A stretch of 41,370 nucleotides of DNA from an uncultured Collinsella sp. (GTDB lineage: Bacteria; Actinomycetota; Coriobacteriia; Coriobacteriales; Coriobacteriaceae). Location of the stretch: positions 1 through 41,370 of the forward strand of contig UQKU01000019.1 of assembly GCA_900541675.1 (NCBI GenBank). Direction: 5' to 3'. The translations under genes and the position numbers were made by a program. A model generated the notes under the pieces. It had not been told where the DNA came from, did not search any database, and saw only the letters and a list, made by a program, of their open reading frames with translations. Below are positions 1 to 7,839 of this stretch, piece by piece. The first letter of the stretch is position 1. Each line of letters starts with the position of its first letter.

Positions 1-74
1 GATGGGCGGGGATAGCCCGATTATTTTCCGGTTCGACGAACAGCCGATCGTGTCAAATTTGGTCTAACAGAGCC
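1..74 (+). mobile_element. 3' end of an insertion sequence (partial)
   Basis: The 24 bases at 51-74 are repeated in inverted orientation at 41299-41322 with 22 of 24 matches, which is what the two terminal inverted repeats of one IS family would give. A frame is open from the first base of the window and stops with TAA at 65-67, inside the repeat. Its tail reads FRFDEQPIVSNLV and could be the end of a transposase that reads out to the IS end. The rest of the element lies outside the window. I cannot name the IS family from 74 bases. Confidence 0.5.
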
Positions 75-80
75 AATAAA

Positions 81-113
81 AACCTCCGCAGGGATGCTTC
101 CCTTGCGGAGGTT
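81..113 (-). terminator. Rho-independent terminator of the DXS-like gene
   Basis: Arms 81-90 and 104-113 pair perfectly over 10 bp and extend with GGG/CCC (91-93 with 100-102) past one bulged base. Read on the minus strand the hairpin is followed by a run of T (80-75 region), four bases after the stop codon of the DXS-like gene. On the plus strand TTTT also follows, so it may work both ways and insulate the gene from the IS. Confidence 0.75.
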
Positions 114-116
114 TTC

Positions 117-1898
117 TTACTCGTTGAGTAGCCTTACGGCTTCGGCGGCCATGTTCTCGACCGTCATGCCGTTCTGAGCGAGCAGCTCGTTGGGGTCGTA
201 GCGGTCGGGGAAGCCCTTGGCGATGCCGAAGGTGCGCGTGCGCACGGGCGTGCAGGCCAGGTAGCACGCCACGCGCTCGCCCCAGCCGCCGTCCAAGATG
301 CCGTCCTCGAGGGTGACGACGACGCGATGCTCGGCGGCAAGGCTGTCGAGGAACTCGCGGTCGAGCTCGGTTGCGAAGCGCGGGTTGACGAGCGTGGCTT
401 CGATACCGTACTCGGCGGTCAGACGGTTTGCCACACGCTCGCCTAGCTCAAAGAAATCGCCGAGCGCGAGCACGGCAACATCGCGGCCCTGACGCGCGAC
501 GTCGTAGCGCACGATGCCATAATCGGCGCCCTCGGCGGGCGCCAGATCGGGACGGCTTACCAGGCCGATGCCCGGTACGCGGATTGCCACGGGATGCTCG
601 CGGTGGTCGAGCGACCAGCTCAGCATGGACAGGTATTCTTCCATGCAGGCCGGTGCCAGGTAGCGCATGTTGGGAAGTCCGCCCAGCATGGAAATATCAA
701 AGAACGAGAGGTGCGTCTCGGACGTTGTGCCAAAGACCGAAGCGCCAAACACCAGGATGGTTGCGGGGGCGTCGTTGAGGCACAGGTCGTGCCACAGTTC
801 ATCGTAGGCGCGCTGCAAAAACGTGCCGTATGCGCCAAAGACCGGCTTGGCGCCGGCGCTGGCGAGCGCGGTGGCAAAGGTGACGGCGTGCTCTTCGGCA
901 ATGCCCACGTCGACAAACTGCTTGCCTGCCACGGCGCGAAGCTCGGGCGTAAAGCCCATGATATAGGGCGTGGCAGCCGTGATGGCGACAACCTGCGGGT
1001 CGTTCGCGATAGCGGCGTTGAGTGCCTCGCTCGTAATATCGGCATAGGTGCGCGGCGCGGGCTCGCTCGGGTGGCCCGGGCAAAGTTTGCGACCGGTTGC
1101 CATATCGAAGGGCCCCACATGATGCCAGTGCTCGGGGTCGCTCTGGGCCGGCTCAAAGCCCTTGCCCTTGGCGGTGGAGACGTGCAGCACGATGGGATGA
1201 TCGATATCGCGCAGCTCCTGCAGCGTATCGACCAGCGCTTGGACATCGTTACCGGCGTCCAGGTAGCGATAGTCGAGCCCCAGCGCGCGGAAAACGTTGC
1301 GCTCGCAGGTGCCGTTGCTGGCGCGCAGCTCGGCCAGATTGCGATACAGACCACCGTGGTTTTCGGCAATGGACTGGTCGTTATCGTTGACGATAATGAT
1401 CAAGTTGCTGTCGAGATCGGCGGCATTGTTAAAGCCCTCAAACGCCAGACCGCCCGAAAGCGAGCCGTCGCCAATAACGGTAATGACGTTATACGTGTCA
1501 CCCGCCAGGTCGCGCGCGTGGGCAAGACCGCAGCCCAAGCTCACCGAGGTCGAGGTGTGACCCATGGCAAACAGGTCATGCTCGGACTCGTCGGGATTGG
1601 CAAAGCCAGAGGCCTCGCCATAACGCTCCGGATCGATATAGGTGTACGCGCGCCCGGTCAGCGCTTTGTGTGCGTAGGTCTGGTGCGACACGTCAAAGAC
1701 AATTTTGTCGGTGGGGGAGTTAAACACGCGGTGGAGCGCGACCGTGAGCTCAACGACGCCCAGGTTGGGGGCAACGTGTCCGCCGACAGCGGCGGAGCTT
1801 TCGAGGATGGCGTGGCGAATCTCGTCGCAGAGCTGCGGGAGCTCGGCGCGATTAAGAGCCTTGACGTCCTCGGGCGTTGTCGTTTGCGTAAGCAGCAT
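117..1898 (-). CDS. 1-deoxy-D-xylulose-5-phosphate synthase family enzyme, divergent (DXS-like)
   Basis: The 593-residue protein has the whole DXS layout: N-terminal ThDP domain with His41 and His72, the GDG...NDN Mg-ThDP motif (Gly143-Gly145, Asn171-Asn173), a transketolase pyrimidine-binding domain with the catalytic glutamate in GIAEEHAVT (Glu335), and a C-terminal transketolase domain. Canonical DXS condenses pyruvate with glyceraldehyde 3-phosphate for isoprenoid and ThDP/PLP supply. Here several signature positions differ. The motif DRAG(I/L)VG is replaced by FGASVFG (384-390). The arginine of LRCIP is Gly406. The arginine of RYPRG is Gly443. In E. coli DXS these arginines lie at the substrate phosphate. 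It is also about 30 residues shorter than usual. Fold and cofactor are secure, but the reaction may not be DXP synthesis. It is transcribed alone, divergently from the HD-domain gene; the start follows a TGGAGT-like ribosome site. Confidence 0.8.
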   Translation of the reverse strand: MLLTQTTTPEDVKALNRAELPQLCDEIRHAILESSAAVGGHVAPNLGVVELTVALHRVFNSPTDKIVFDVSHQTYAHKALTGRAYTYIDPERYGEASGFANPDESEHDLFAMGHTSTSVSLGCGLAHARDLAGDTYNVITVIGDGSLSGGLAFEGFNNAADLDSNLIIIVNDNDQSIAENHGGLYRNLAELRASNGTCERNVFRALGLDYRYLDAGNDVQALVDTLQELRDIDHPIVLHVSTAKGKGFEPAQSDPEHWHHVGPFDMATGRKLCPGHPSEPAPRTYADITSEALNAAIANDPQVVAITAATPYIMGFTPELRAVAGKQFVDVGIAEEHAVTFATALASAGAKPVFGAYGTFLQRAYDELWHDLCLNDAPATILVFGASVFGTTSETHLSFFDISMLGGLPNMRYLAPACMEEYLSMLSWSLDHREHPVAIRVPGIGLVSRPDLAPAEGADYGIVRYDVARQGRDVAVLALGDFFELGERVANRLTAEYGIEATLVNPRFATELDREFLDSLAAEHRVVVTLEDGILDGGWGERVACYLACTPVRTRTFGIAKGFPDRYDPNELLAQNGMTVENMAAEAVRLLNE

Positions 1899-1923
1899 CG
1901 TTGTGGGTTACTCCATGCGAATC

Positions 1924-1937
1924 GAGCGCCGGCGCTC
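1924..1937. promoter_or_regulatory. Perfect 14-bp palindrome in the divergent promoter region
   Basis: GAGCGCC followed directly by GGCGCTC, 26 bases upstream of the DXS-like start codon. It could be an operator or a leader hairpin of that gene. In GC-rich DNA a 14-bp palindrome can also arise by chance, so the role is open. Confidence 0.3.
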
Positions 1938-2126
1938 CCTCGGCCGGCACAATTGCACAAAACAGTCTCGCACATTTTGGCGTTTGATATGTGACGGCGG
2001 CGCGGTAATTCGCCAACTGGCGGGGCAAAGCGTTTTGTCCGATGCCATACTGATGTGTTCCATGATGTTTTTATCGATTGTGCACAGGCCGTGGATTGTC
2101 GCCGCGAGTCGCTGGAAGGAGGCAGC

Positions 2127-2684
2127 ATGTCCGATGCCGTTTGTGCCGAGAAAATCGCGTGCGAAGTGGACCATGCCGCCCGTCAACTGGCACAGTCGGG
2201 CCGTCTGGACCTGACGCGCGAGTTTATCCAGCATGGTGACGTGACGGTCTATGCGCATGTGACTTCGGTAGCGCGGGTGAGCCTGTCCTTTGCCGAGCGC
2301 TTGGGCCGTGTTGGCATTTCGGTCGACCGTGCCTCGCTGCTGCGCGGAGCCTTGTTACACGATTACTTTCTCTACGATTGGCATGACCCCGATCCGAGCC
2401 ATCGACTGCACGGATTTCGGCATCCATTTTTTGCCCTGGCGCGTGCCGAGGAAGATTTTGAGCTGACGCCGCGCGAGCGGAATATTATCGTGCGGCATAT
2501 GTTTCCGCTGGTGCCAGTGCCGCCGACGTGTCGTGAGGCTTGGATTGTGTGCCTGGCAGATAAATGGTGCGCGCTGCGCGAGACGGTCGTCGGTCGTCTG
2601 CGGCGCAAGGACGGCGTGAACGATTTGAACGAGGGCTCGAGTGACGGCTCGAGTAAAGCATCGAGCGAAAAGAGGAGAGGGTAG
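2127..2684 (+). CDS. HD-domain protein (putative phosphohydrolase)
   Basis: The 185-residue protein has an HD superfamily pattern: His44, the doublet His78-Asp79 (LLHDYFLYD), His124 in NIIVRHMFPL, and Asp145 in CLADKWCA, which together can bind one or two metal ions. Small stand-alone HD proteins of this kind usually hydrolyse a phosphate ester of a nucleotide or related compound, but nothing here identifies the substrate. The C-terminal 25 residues are Ser/Asp/Lys-rich and look disordered. I start it at ATG 2127 because GAAGGAGG at 2115-2122 sits just before; an upstream in-frame ATG at 2055 has no such site. The stop codon lies three bases before the GTG of the next gene, so the two are cotranscribed. 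Confidence 0.8.
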   Translation: MSDAVCAEKIACEVDHAARQLAQSGRLDLTREFIQHGDVTVYAHVTSVARVSLSFAERLGRVGISVDRASLLRGALLHDYFLYDWHDPDPSHRLHGFRHPFFALARAEEDFELTPRERNIIVRHMFPLVPVPPTCREAWIVCLADKWCALRETVVGRLRRKDGVNDLNEGSSDGSSKASSEKRRG

Positions 2685-2687
2685 ACG

Positions 2688-3707
2688 GTGGAAACCGCGA
2701 TTGATATGGCGTTTGGCGGCGCGACGCTTGCCGCCTGTCCACTCTCGGCACTGGTACTCTCGTTTGCCTTTTACGGGTTTTGCGGCTGGGCATGGGAGTC
2801 GACAGTATGCGCCATGCTCAACCAAGGACGCTTCGCCAACAGCGGATTCTTACTGGGGCCGTGTTGTCCTATCTATGGTGTGGGTGGCATAGCCTGCTGG
2901 CTTTTGCTGCGCGGAATTCCGGATGCCTCGAGCCAGTTTGTCGCCGCGGCACTTGTGTGCAGCGTAATCGAGTACAGTGTGGGCCTCCTATTGGAAAAGA
3001 CAACAGGCGCTCGCTTTTGGGACTACTCGCACCTGCCGTTTAACCTGCACGGACGCATCTGCCTGTACTGGGCCTGCGCGTTTGGCTTGGGTGCGTTGTG
3101 CATTTGCCGCGTAGTGGAACCGGCAGTGTTGGGCTTGCTCGGCCATTTGCCGGTGCTGATTGTGCGGCTGTCCGCCTTTATCGTCGCGGTCGCGATGATG
3201 GTCGATGCGGTGTGCTCGTTGGCGAGCTGGCGGCGTCTGTCCGATCAGCTGGAGCGTGTCCGGGCCGACCTTGCCGACCGCATCAATGAGTCGCTTGCCG
3301 ATGCGTCTGACTCCATGCTCGAACGTATTCCCGATTCGGCGATCGACTCGGTGGCGCAGACGCATATCCGTAGCCGTGCCGTTAACGCGTGGCTGGCCGA
3401 GCTGGGCGACGCGGCGCTCGATGCCCTTCGTGAGAAGGCTTCGATGCCGACGTTTATCTCGGATGGTGCTCGCGGCCTGGCACTCGCTGCCCGCCGCGTG
3501 GCCGATGCCGCGCCGAGCGTGCCCCATCCATCGCTCGCCCGTCTCCGTGCCGGCAGGCGCGCGAACCGTCCGGTGCCGAGTGTGTCGCTCAGTCGTCGCG
3601 ACCTGCGCTTCTTCAATGCCTTCCCGCGCTTGCGCATCAACCGCTACGAGGGTGTCATTCGAGCTACCGACCTCCGCGACCGAGCCCGCGAGCTGTTCCG
3701 GCGCTAG
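2688..3707 (+). CDS. CmpB-type multipass membrane protein (putative ABC transporter permease family, DUF1113)
   Basis: The 339-residue protein begins with about five hydrophobic segments (residues 15-180). The family signature FYGFCGWAWES is followed by a glycine-rich stretch containing GFLLGPCCPIYGVGG. The second half is a long soluble, probably cytoplasmic region with helical, Ala/Arg-rich sequence. Members of this family are annotated as putative ABC transporter permeases, but I see no ATPase partner nearby and the function is unknown. The start is GTG at 2688, preceded by AGAGGAGAGG; it follows the HD-domain gene by three bases and both are probably translated from one mRNA. Confidence 0.75.
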   Translation: METAIDMAFGGATLAACPLSALVLSFAFYGFCGWAWESTVCAMLNQGRFANSGFLLGPCCPIYGVGGIACWLLLRGIPDASSQFVAAALVCSVIEYSVGLLLEKTTGARFWDYSHLPFNLHGRICLYWACAFGLGALCICRVVEPAVLGLLGHLPVLIVRLSAFIVAVAMMVDAVCSLASWRRLSDQLERVRADLADRINESLADASDSMLERIPDSAIDSVAQTHIRSRAVNAWLAELGDAALDALREKASMPTFISDGARGLALAARRVADAAPSVPHPSLARLRAGRRANRPVPSVSLSRRDLRFFNAFPRLRINRYEGVIRATDLRDRARELFRR

Positions 3708-3905
3708 CCGGGATGGGCGCGCTCACGGCTCCCTTGCTCGCGTATTTCCCGTTCGTTTCGCGCCCGTTGCCGCGCCGTTTCCAAGATTGCGGCACCGTTT
3801 CCATTCGACAACGCCGCGTTTAACAACGCCGTATCTGGTCTACACCAGTTGCCCCTCGGCCGCATTATGGGCGCCGACAACGTTCATGCGATCAAGGGGG
3901 AGCGA

Positions 3906-5183
3906 ATGTTCGATACGGGATCGACAACGTTTATGCTCATCTGCACCATGCTCGTGTTTTTAATGACACCGGGCCTGGCGTTTTTCTATGGCGGCCTGTC
4001 CAGGCGCAAAAATGTCATCAACACCATGCTTATGTGCTTTGGCGCCATTGGCCTGGTTGGTGTGCTGTGGATTGTTGCCGGCTGGTCACTGGCCTACGGC
4101 GGCGACGGTTCCAGCCCGTTTATTGGAGGCCTTGACCAGCTGCTGTGCCTGCCGGTGCTCGGCCAGGTGCTGCAGGCGGCCGAGGGCAATGCCGCGGACG
4201 GTGCCGTCTACCCTCAAATCATCAACATCGCCTTCCAAATGGCGTTTGCCATGATCACGGCAGCTATCGTCACGGGCAGCCTGGCCGGCCGCGTTAAGTT
4301 TGGTGCCATGACGGCCTTCCTGGGCATTTGGCTGCTCGTGGTCTATGCGCCGCTCGCCCACATGGTCTGGGGCGGCGATGGCTCCTTTATCGGCGACATC
4401 ATCGGCGCACTCGACTTTGCCGGCGGCGACGTGGTGCACATTTCGTCCGGTCTCACGGGCCTGATTCTCTGCTTAATGCTCGGCCGTCGTCGCGGTTTTG
4501 GCATGGTGAGCTATCGCCCGCATAACGTGCCGTTTGTGGCGCTGGGCGCCGGCCTGCTTTGGTTTGGCTGGTTTGGCTTTAACGGCGGCAGCGAGTTCAA
4601 GGCCGACGCCGTGGCGGCGCTCGCCATCCTCAACACCGTGACGGCCAGCGCGGCGGGCATGGTCTCGTGGCTTGCCGTCGAGCGCGTGCGCACCGGCCGC
4701 CCCACGCTGGTGGGTGCCAGCACCGGTCTGGTTGCGGGCCTTGTGGTGGTCACGCCGGGTGCGGGCTTTGTCGAGCCGTGGGCGGCGCTGGTCACGGGCC
4801 TGATCGTATCGCCCGTCTGCTACCTGGCCATCAGCCATCTTAAGACCAAGTTTGGCTACGACGATGCGCTCGACGCGTTTGGTTGCCACGGCATCGGCGG
4901 CATCTTGGGCGGCGTGCTCACAGGCCTGTTCTGTGTGCCGGAGCTCTCGTGGACTGGTAAGGGCGGCCTGTTCTACACGGGCGACGTGTCGCTGCTCATC
5001 TCGCAGATTTTGGGCATTGTGGTGACGGTCGCTATTGTGTTGGTGCTCGATTTGGTGATCGCCGCGGTGGTCAAGGTGCTGTTCCACGGCAGTCTGCGCG
5101 TGGACGAGGCCGACGAGGCGCTGGGCCTGGATGCGAGTCAGCACGGCGAGAGCGCGTATCCCTCCTTCTCGGGACTTGACTAG
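3906..5183 (+). CDS. amtB: Ammonium transporter
   Basis: A 425-residue Amt/MEP/Rh channel with about eleven transmembrane helices. It carries both pore histidines that conduct ammonium (His178 in GGDVVHISSG and His328 in FGCHGIGG) and the conserved FYGGL and GFNGGSE motifs. It has no cleavable signal peptide beyond the first helix. The start at ATG 3906 is set by AAGGGGG at 3894-3900; the upstream in-frame ATG at 3849 has no ribosome site and would add a polar extension before the first helix. The PII gene follows after 155 bases that can fold into a large hairpin. AmtB and PII proteins normally act together: PII blocks the channel when nitrogen is plentiful. Confidence 0.95.
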   Translation: MFDTGSTTFMLICTMLVFLMTPGLAFFYGGLSRRKNVINTMLMCFGAIGLVGVLWIVAGWSLAYGGDGSSPFIGGLDQLLCLPVLGQVLQAAEGNAADGAVYPQIINIAFQMAFAMITAAIVTGSLAGRVKFGAMTAFLGIWLLVVYAPLAHMVWGGDGSFIGDIIGALDFAGGDVVHISSGLTGLILCLMLGRRRGFGMVSYRPHNVPFVALGAGLLWFGWFGFNGGSEFKADAVAALAILNTVTASAAGMVSWLAVERVRTGRPTLVGASTGLVAGLVVVTPGAGFVEPWAALVTGLIVSPVCYLAISHLKTKFGYDDALDAFGCHGIGGILGGVLTGLFCVPELSWTGKGGLFYTGDVSLLISQILGIVVTVAIVLVLDLVIAAVVKVLFHGSLRVDEADEALGLDASQHGESAYPSFSGLD

Positions 5184-5184
5184 C

Positions 5185-5293
5185 GGCACGGCTTCCCAGG
5201 CACCCGACCTTGCCCCTCAAACCGTCGCTTGCGTACCGAAGTACGCGGCGCTCCTCTTTCGGGGCAATCTCGGGCACCTGGAAAACCCGTGCC
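5185..5293 (+). promoter_or_regulatory. Large nested hairpin between amtB and the PII gene
   Basis: Segments 5185-5216 and 5261-5293 are imperfect inverted repeats with about 26 of 33 positions pairing. Enclosed between them is a second, perfect hairpin with a GNRA-type loop, GCGTAC-CGAA-GTACGC (5231-5246). There is no T-run after the structure, so a simple terminator is unlikely. An RNA processing or stability element that sets the ratio of transporter to PII protein is possible. Confidence 0.55.
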
Positions 5294-5338
5294 ATGTGAA
5301 GAACAATCAATTTCTTTTATTAAAGAGAGGAATTCACT

Positions 5339-5677
5339 ATGAAGAAGATTACGGCGATTGTTCGCGCCGAGAAGCTTGAGGTTCTTAAAGATGCGCTGTT
5401 TGCTGCTGATGTTCGCGGTATGACTATCAACCAGGTGCAGGGCTGCGGTGCGCAACATGGCTGGAAGGAATACGTGCGCGGCAACGAGTTGCTTGTTAAC
5501 ACGATCCCTAAGGTGCAGTTCACGCTCATTTGTGCCGATGAGCATGTCGACGGAATTGTCGACATCATCTGCAACGCCGCTCGTACCGGTGCCGTTGGAG
5601 ACGGCAAGATTTGGGTCGAGCCGGTCGAGGAAGTCATCCGCATCCGTACCGGCGAACACGGCCCCGCCGCGGTGTAG
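5339..5677 (+). CDS. glnK: PII nitrogen regulatory protein (GlnB/GlnK family)
   Basis: At 112 residues it has the exact family length, the start MKKITAIVRAEKL, the B-loop TGAVGDGKIWV and the C-terminal RIRTGE. PII trimers read ATP/ADP and 2-oxoglutarate and bind AmtB with the T-loop. The T-loop is unusual. The position of the uridylylated Tyr51 of E. coli GlnB is Leu51, position 49 (the phosphorylated serine in cyanobacteria) is Asn, and Arg38 and Lys40 are Ala38 and His40. Gln39, Arg47 and Gly48 are kept. Control by Tyr51 uridylylation is therefore excluded and regulation is probably by direct effector binding. The ribosome site is AGAGAGG, and the gene follows amtB on the same strand. Confidence 0.93.
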   Translation: MKKITAIVRAEKLEVLKDALFAADVRGMTINQVQGCGAQHGWKEYVRGNELLVNTIPKVQFTLICADEHVDGIVDIICNAARTGAVGDGKIWVEPVEEVIRIRTGEHGPAAV

Positions 5678-5751
5678 AATCGACCGTCTACCATCCGCAA
5701 CGTTAAAATGCTGCAATGAGGCACAAGACTTGCGTTGTGGATGGACGGATT

Positions 5752-6414
5752 ATGGGTCGTAATAAATATCCCGAGGAGACTGTCGCGAAGATTCTCGACG
5801 CGGCGCTGGAGCTATTCTGCGTACAGGGTTATGAGGGGACGAGCATCCAAGACATCGTCGACCGCCTCGATGGCATGACCAAGGGTGCTGTCTATCATCA
5901 CTTTAAGAGCAAAGAGGAGATTTTCAACGCCGCATTTGATCGGGCAACGGCTCCGATTGCTGAACACCGTCGCGCGACACTCGGTGCTGGCAATATGACG
6001 GGAGCTCAAAAGCTCAAACGACTTTATGCGCCCGAGTCCGTCGTTCCGCAAATCGAGCTATGGGCTCGCATGCATCCTGCGGCAGATCCGGTAAAAAGCT
6101 CGCGGCTGCTGGCGATGCAGTACCAAGGTTCGTTTGACGAGTCGGCCGATGGCAATCTCTTGCCAGTAATCGAGGAGGGCATCGCCGACGGCTCCATTGC
6201 GTGCGAATGCCCGCGCGAAGCAGCGGAGGCCGTATCGTTGTTAGCGAATCTTTGGCTGCTGCCATTGTTCCGTCCGCTCGAGCCCAAGGAGCGAATGCTC
6301 GCTCGCGCACAATGTTTGGCACAGATGGCGGCAGCGGTGGGGCTCGATTTGGGTAATGAAGTGCTCCAGACAACGGCCCAGATTTGGGACGTATGGAACC
6401 GTGCCGGGTGGTAA
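5752..6414 (+). CDS. TetR-family transcriptional regulator
   Basis: The 220-residue protein has a typical N-terminal TetR helix-turn-helix (residues 4-60: AALELFCVQGYEGTSIQDIV, then GMTKGAVYHHFKSKEEIF) and a C-terminal ligand and dimerisation domain with no clear subfamily. It sits just upstream of an MFS transporter gene on the same strand, with two matching palindromes in the gap, so it probably represses that transporter until a toxic substrate binds. I chose ATG 5752 (MGRNKYPEE) because family homology starts there; the in-frame ATG at 5716 would add 12 residues, and neither start has a strong ribosome site. Its base composition is more AT-rich than its neighbours, as is that of the MFS gene, which hints that the pair was acquired together. 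Confidence 0.88.
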   Translation: MGRNKYPEETVAKILDAALELFCVQGYEGTSIQDIVDRLDGMTKGAVYHHFKSKEEIFNAAFDRATAPIAEHRRATLGAGNMTGAQKLKRLYAPESVVPQIELWARMHPAADPVKSSRLLAMQYQGSFDESADGNLLPVIEEGIADGSIACECPREAAEAVSLLANLWLLPLFRPLEPKERMLARAQCLAQMAAAVGLDLGNEVLQTTAQIWDVWNRAGW

Positions 6415-6417
6415 TAT

Positions 6418-6436
6418 AGATACCAACGGTATGTAA
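6418..6436. promoter_or_regulatory. Putative TetR operator, copy 1
   Basis: The 19 bases at 6418-6436 contain ATACC-AAC-GGTAT and match 15 of 19 positions of the stronger palindrome at 6482-6500. The shared half site is GTATGTA. It starts four bases after the TetR stop codon. Confidence 0.5.
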
Positions 6437-6478
6437 TTGATTTGTGAGGGTAGCCACGGCTGCCCTTTTCAAGTCATT

Positions 6479-6503
6479 AAATACATACTGACAGTATGTA
6501 TTT
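6479..6503. promoter_or_regulatory. Putative TetR operator, copy 2 (25-bp palindrome)
   Basis: Two perfect 11-bp arms (AAATACATACT and AGTATGTATTT) are separated by three bases. It ends 12 bases before the start codon of the MFS gene and covers its likely promoter or leader. Its centre is 64 bp from that of copy 1, about six helical turns, so two dimers would sit on the same face. A weak terminator-like hairpin with TTTT lies between them (6447-6469). Confidence 0.7.
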
Positions 6504-6515
6504 GGGGGCAGGCTT

Positions 6516-7778
6516 ATGGCTGGGATGCGAAGAATTAGCGTTTCATTGGCGCCAAAAACAGTGCGATCTATCAGGCTATTTGGTCTTCTTGTTGCACAGC
6601 TGTGTGCGTATTCGATGCTGTCGGCACTGTGCTTTGCGTGTCCGCTCTACTTGTTCGATTGCAGCGGCTCCCCAACGTTATATGGCGCCGTCGCGGCGAT
6701 AGCGTTCATACCGGGCGTGCTCGCGACTCCGGTTGGCGGGATTTTGGCGGATCGGGGAAGACATCGCGGGGTTCTTGTGGTACTCGGCATTGTTCTGATG
6801 GCTGCATCACTGCTGTTTATCCCCATGAAGCGTTCGCTGCCTCTTGCGGTTGTCGTGGCAGCAATGCTTTGCGTCCAATATGGCATCCAATCGCTGCTGA
6901 AACCGATGCTTCAAATTGAGGCGGTGCGCATGACGGGCCAAGAAAAGGTTGAGCGTGCCACTGCGTTGGTCTCGCAGATAATCATGATGAGCAATATCTT
7001 GGGGCCTGTAGTCGGGACGGCAGTCTATGGGTGCTTTGGTATCGATACTCTATGCGAAACCGCGGCGTTGACGTTTACGATTTCAGCCCTGCTGTTCGGG
7101 GGCGCACTCAAGCAAAATGCCTCATCTGAAACGATGGGAGACGGCGCGACTCGTACGACACGCCGAAACGATTTTCGGGAGTTGATTCGGTACCTGTCTC
7201 AAAACTCATCATTGCTCGTTGTGTTTTTGATTGCGGCTATTTTGAACCTTGCGTTAGTTGGGTTAACGATTGGTGCTCCCGTTATTGTTGCAAAGCATCT
7301 CGGAATGCAGTCATCCTTCGTTGGGATTATTGAGGTGGCTATGGGCTTAGGTGGTCTTGTCGGCAGTGGTTTGGTCGGTATTTGGCCGCATCGTTTTTCC
7401 TTCAAGGGCATATGTCGATATGTTGCGATGATCTGTTTTGGAGTCGTGCCGATTATTGTCACGCTACTGAGCGGTCCTGATGAATTAGCGTTTGCCGCGC
7501 TTGCGGCCGGCTCGGCATGGGTCATGGCGTGGGCAAGCATTACATCGGTCGAAATCGTTTCATTTGTTCAGCGGTCAGCGCCAAAGGAACTCTGCGGAAA
7601 AGTGCTGGCACTCGTTTATATGACGCTTTCCTGTGCAACGCCTATTGGCCAATTGGTTTACGGGCTCGCATATGATCGATGGACACCGGCGATTGTATTC
7701 GCAGGCATGTTGGCGGTGCTGACGTTGACGACGGCGCTGTTTTATCGGCTGAAAAGTCGCTTGTGGCGATTGTCTTAG
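6516..7778 (+). CDS. Major facilitator superfamily transporter, probable drug efflux protein
   Basis: The 420-residue protein has about twelve hydrophobic segments. A motif A-like loop (ILADRGRHRG, near residue 80) follows the second helix and a central loop lies near residue 205, as in MFS exporters of the macrolide/tetracycline-efflux type. The substrate cannot be read from the sequence. A TetR repressor gene stands immediately upstream and a perfect palindrome lies just before the start codon, which suggests substrate-induced expression. The start at ATG 6516 has TGGGGGCAGG before it; ATG 6525 is an alternative. Codon and base use are more AT-rich than in the flanking genes. Confidence 0.85.
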   Translation: MAGMRRISVSLAPKTVRSIRLFGLLVAQLCAYSMLSALCFACPLYLFDCSGSPTLYGAVAAIAFIPGVLATPVGGILADRGRHRGVLVVLGIVLMAASLLFIPMKRSLPLAVVVAAMLCVQYGIQSLLKPMLQIEAVRMTGQEKVERATALVSQIIMMSNILGPVVGTAVYGCFGIDTLCETAALTFTISALLFGGALKQNASSETMGDGATRTTRRNDFRELIRYLSQNSSLLVVFLIAAILNLALVGLTIGAPVIVAKHLGMQSSFVGIIEVAMGLGGLVGSGLVGIWPHRFSFKGICRYVAMICFGVVPIIVTLLSGPDELAFAALAAGSAWVMAWASITSVEIVSFVQRSAPKELCGKVLALVYMTLSCATPIGQLVYGLAYDRWTPAIVFAGMLAVLTLTTALFYRLKSRLWRLS

Positions 7779-7839
7779 CGCGCTGGGGCACCGTGAATTT
7801 GTGAAGGCAGTGGCACGTCGCGTCGTGACGGCATTGTTT

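Noticed and set aside
594..1994. 466-codon open frame on the plus strand
   Set aside because: It is antisense to the DXS-like gene, has no family motifs and no ribosome site. Long antisense frames are expected in GC-rich genes.
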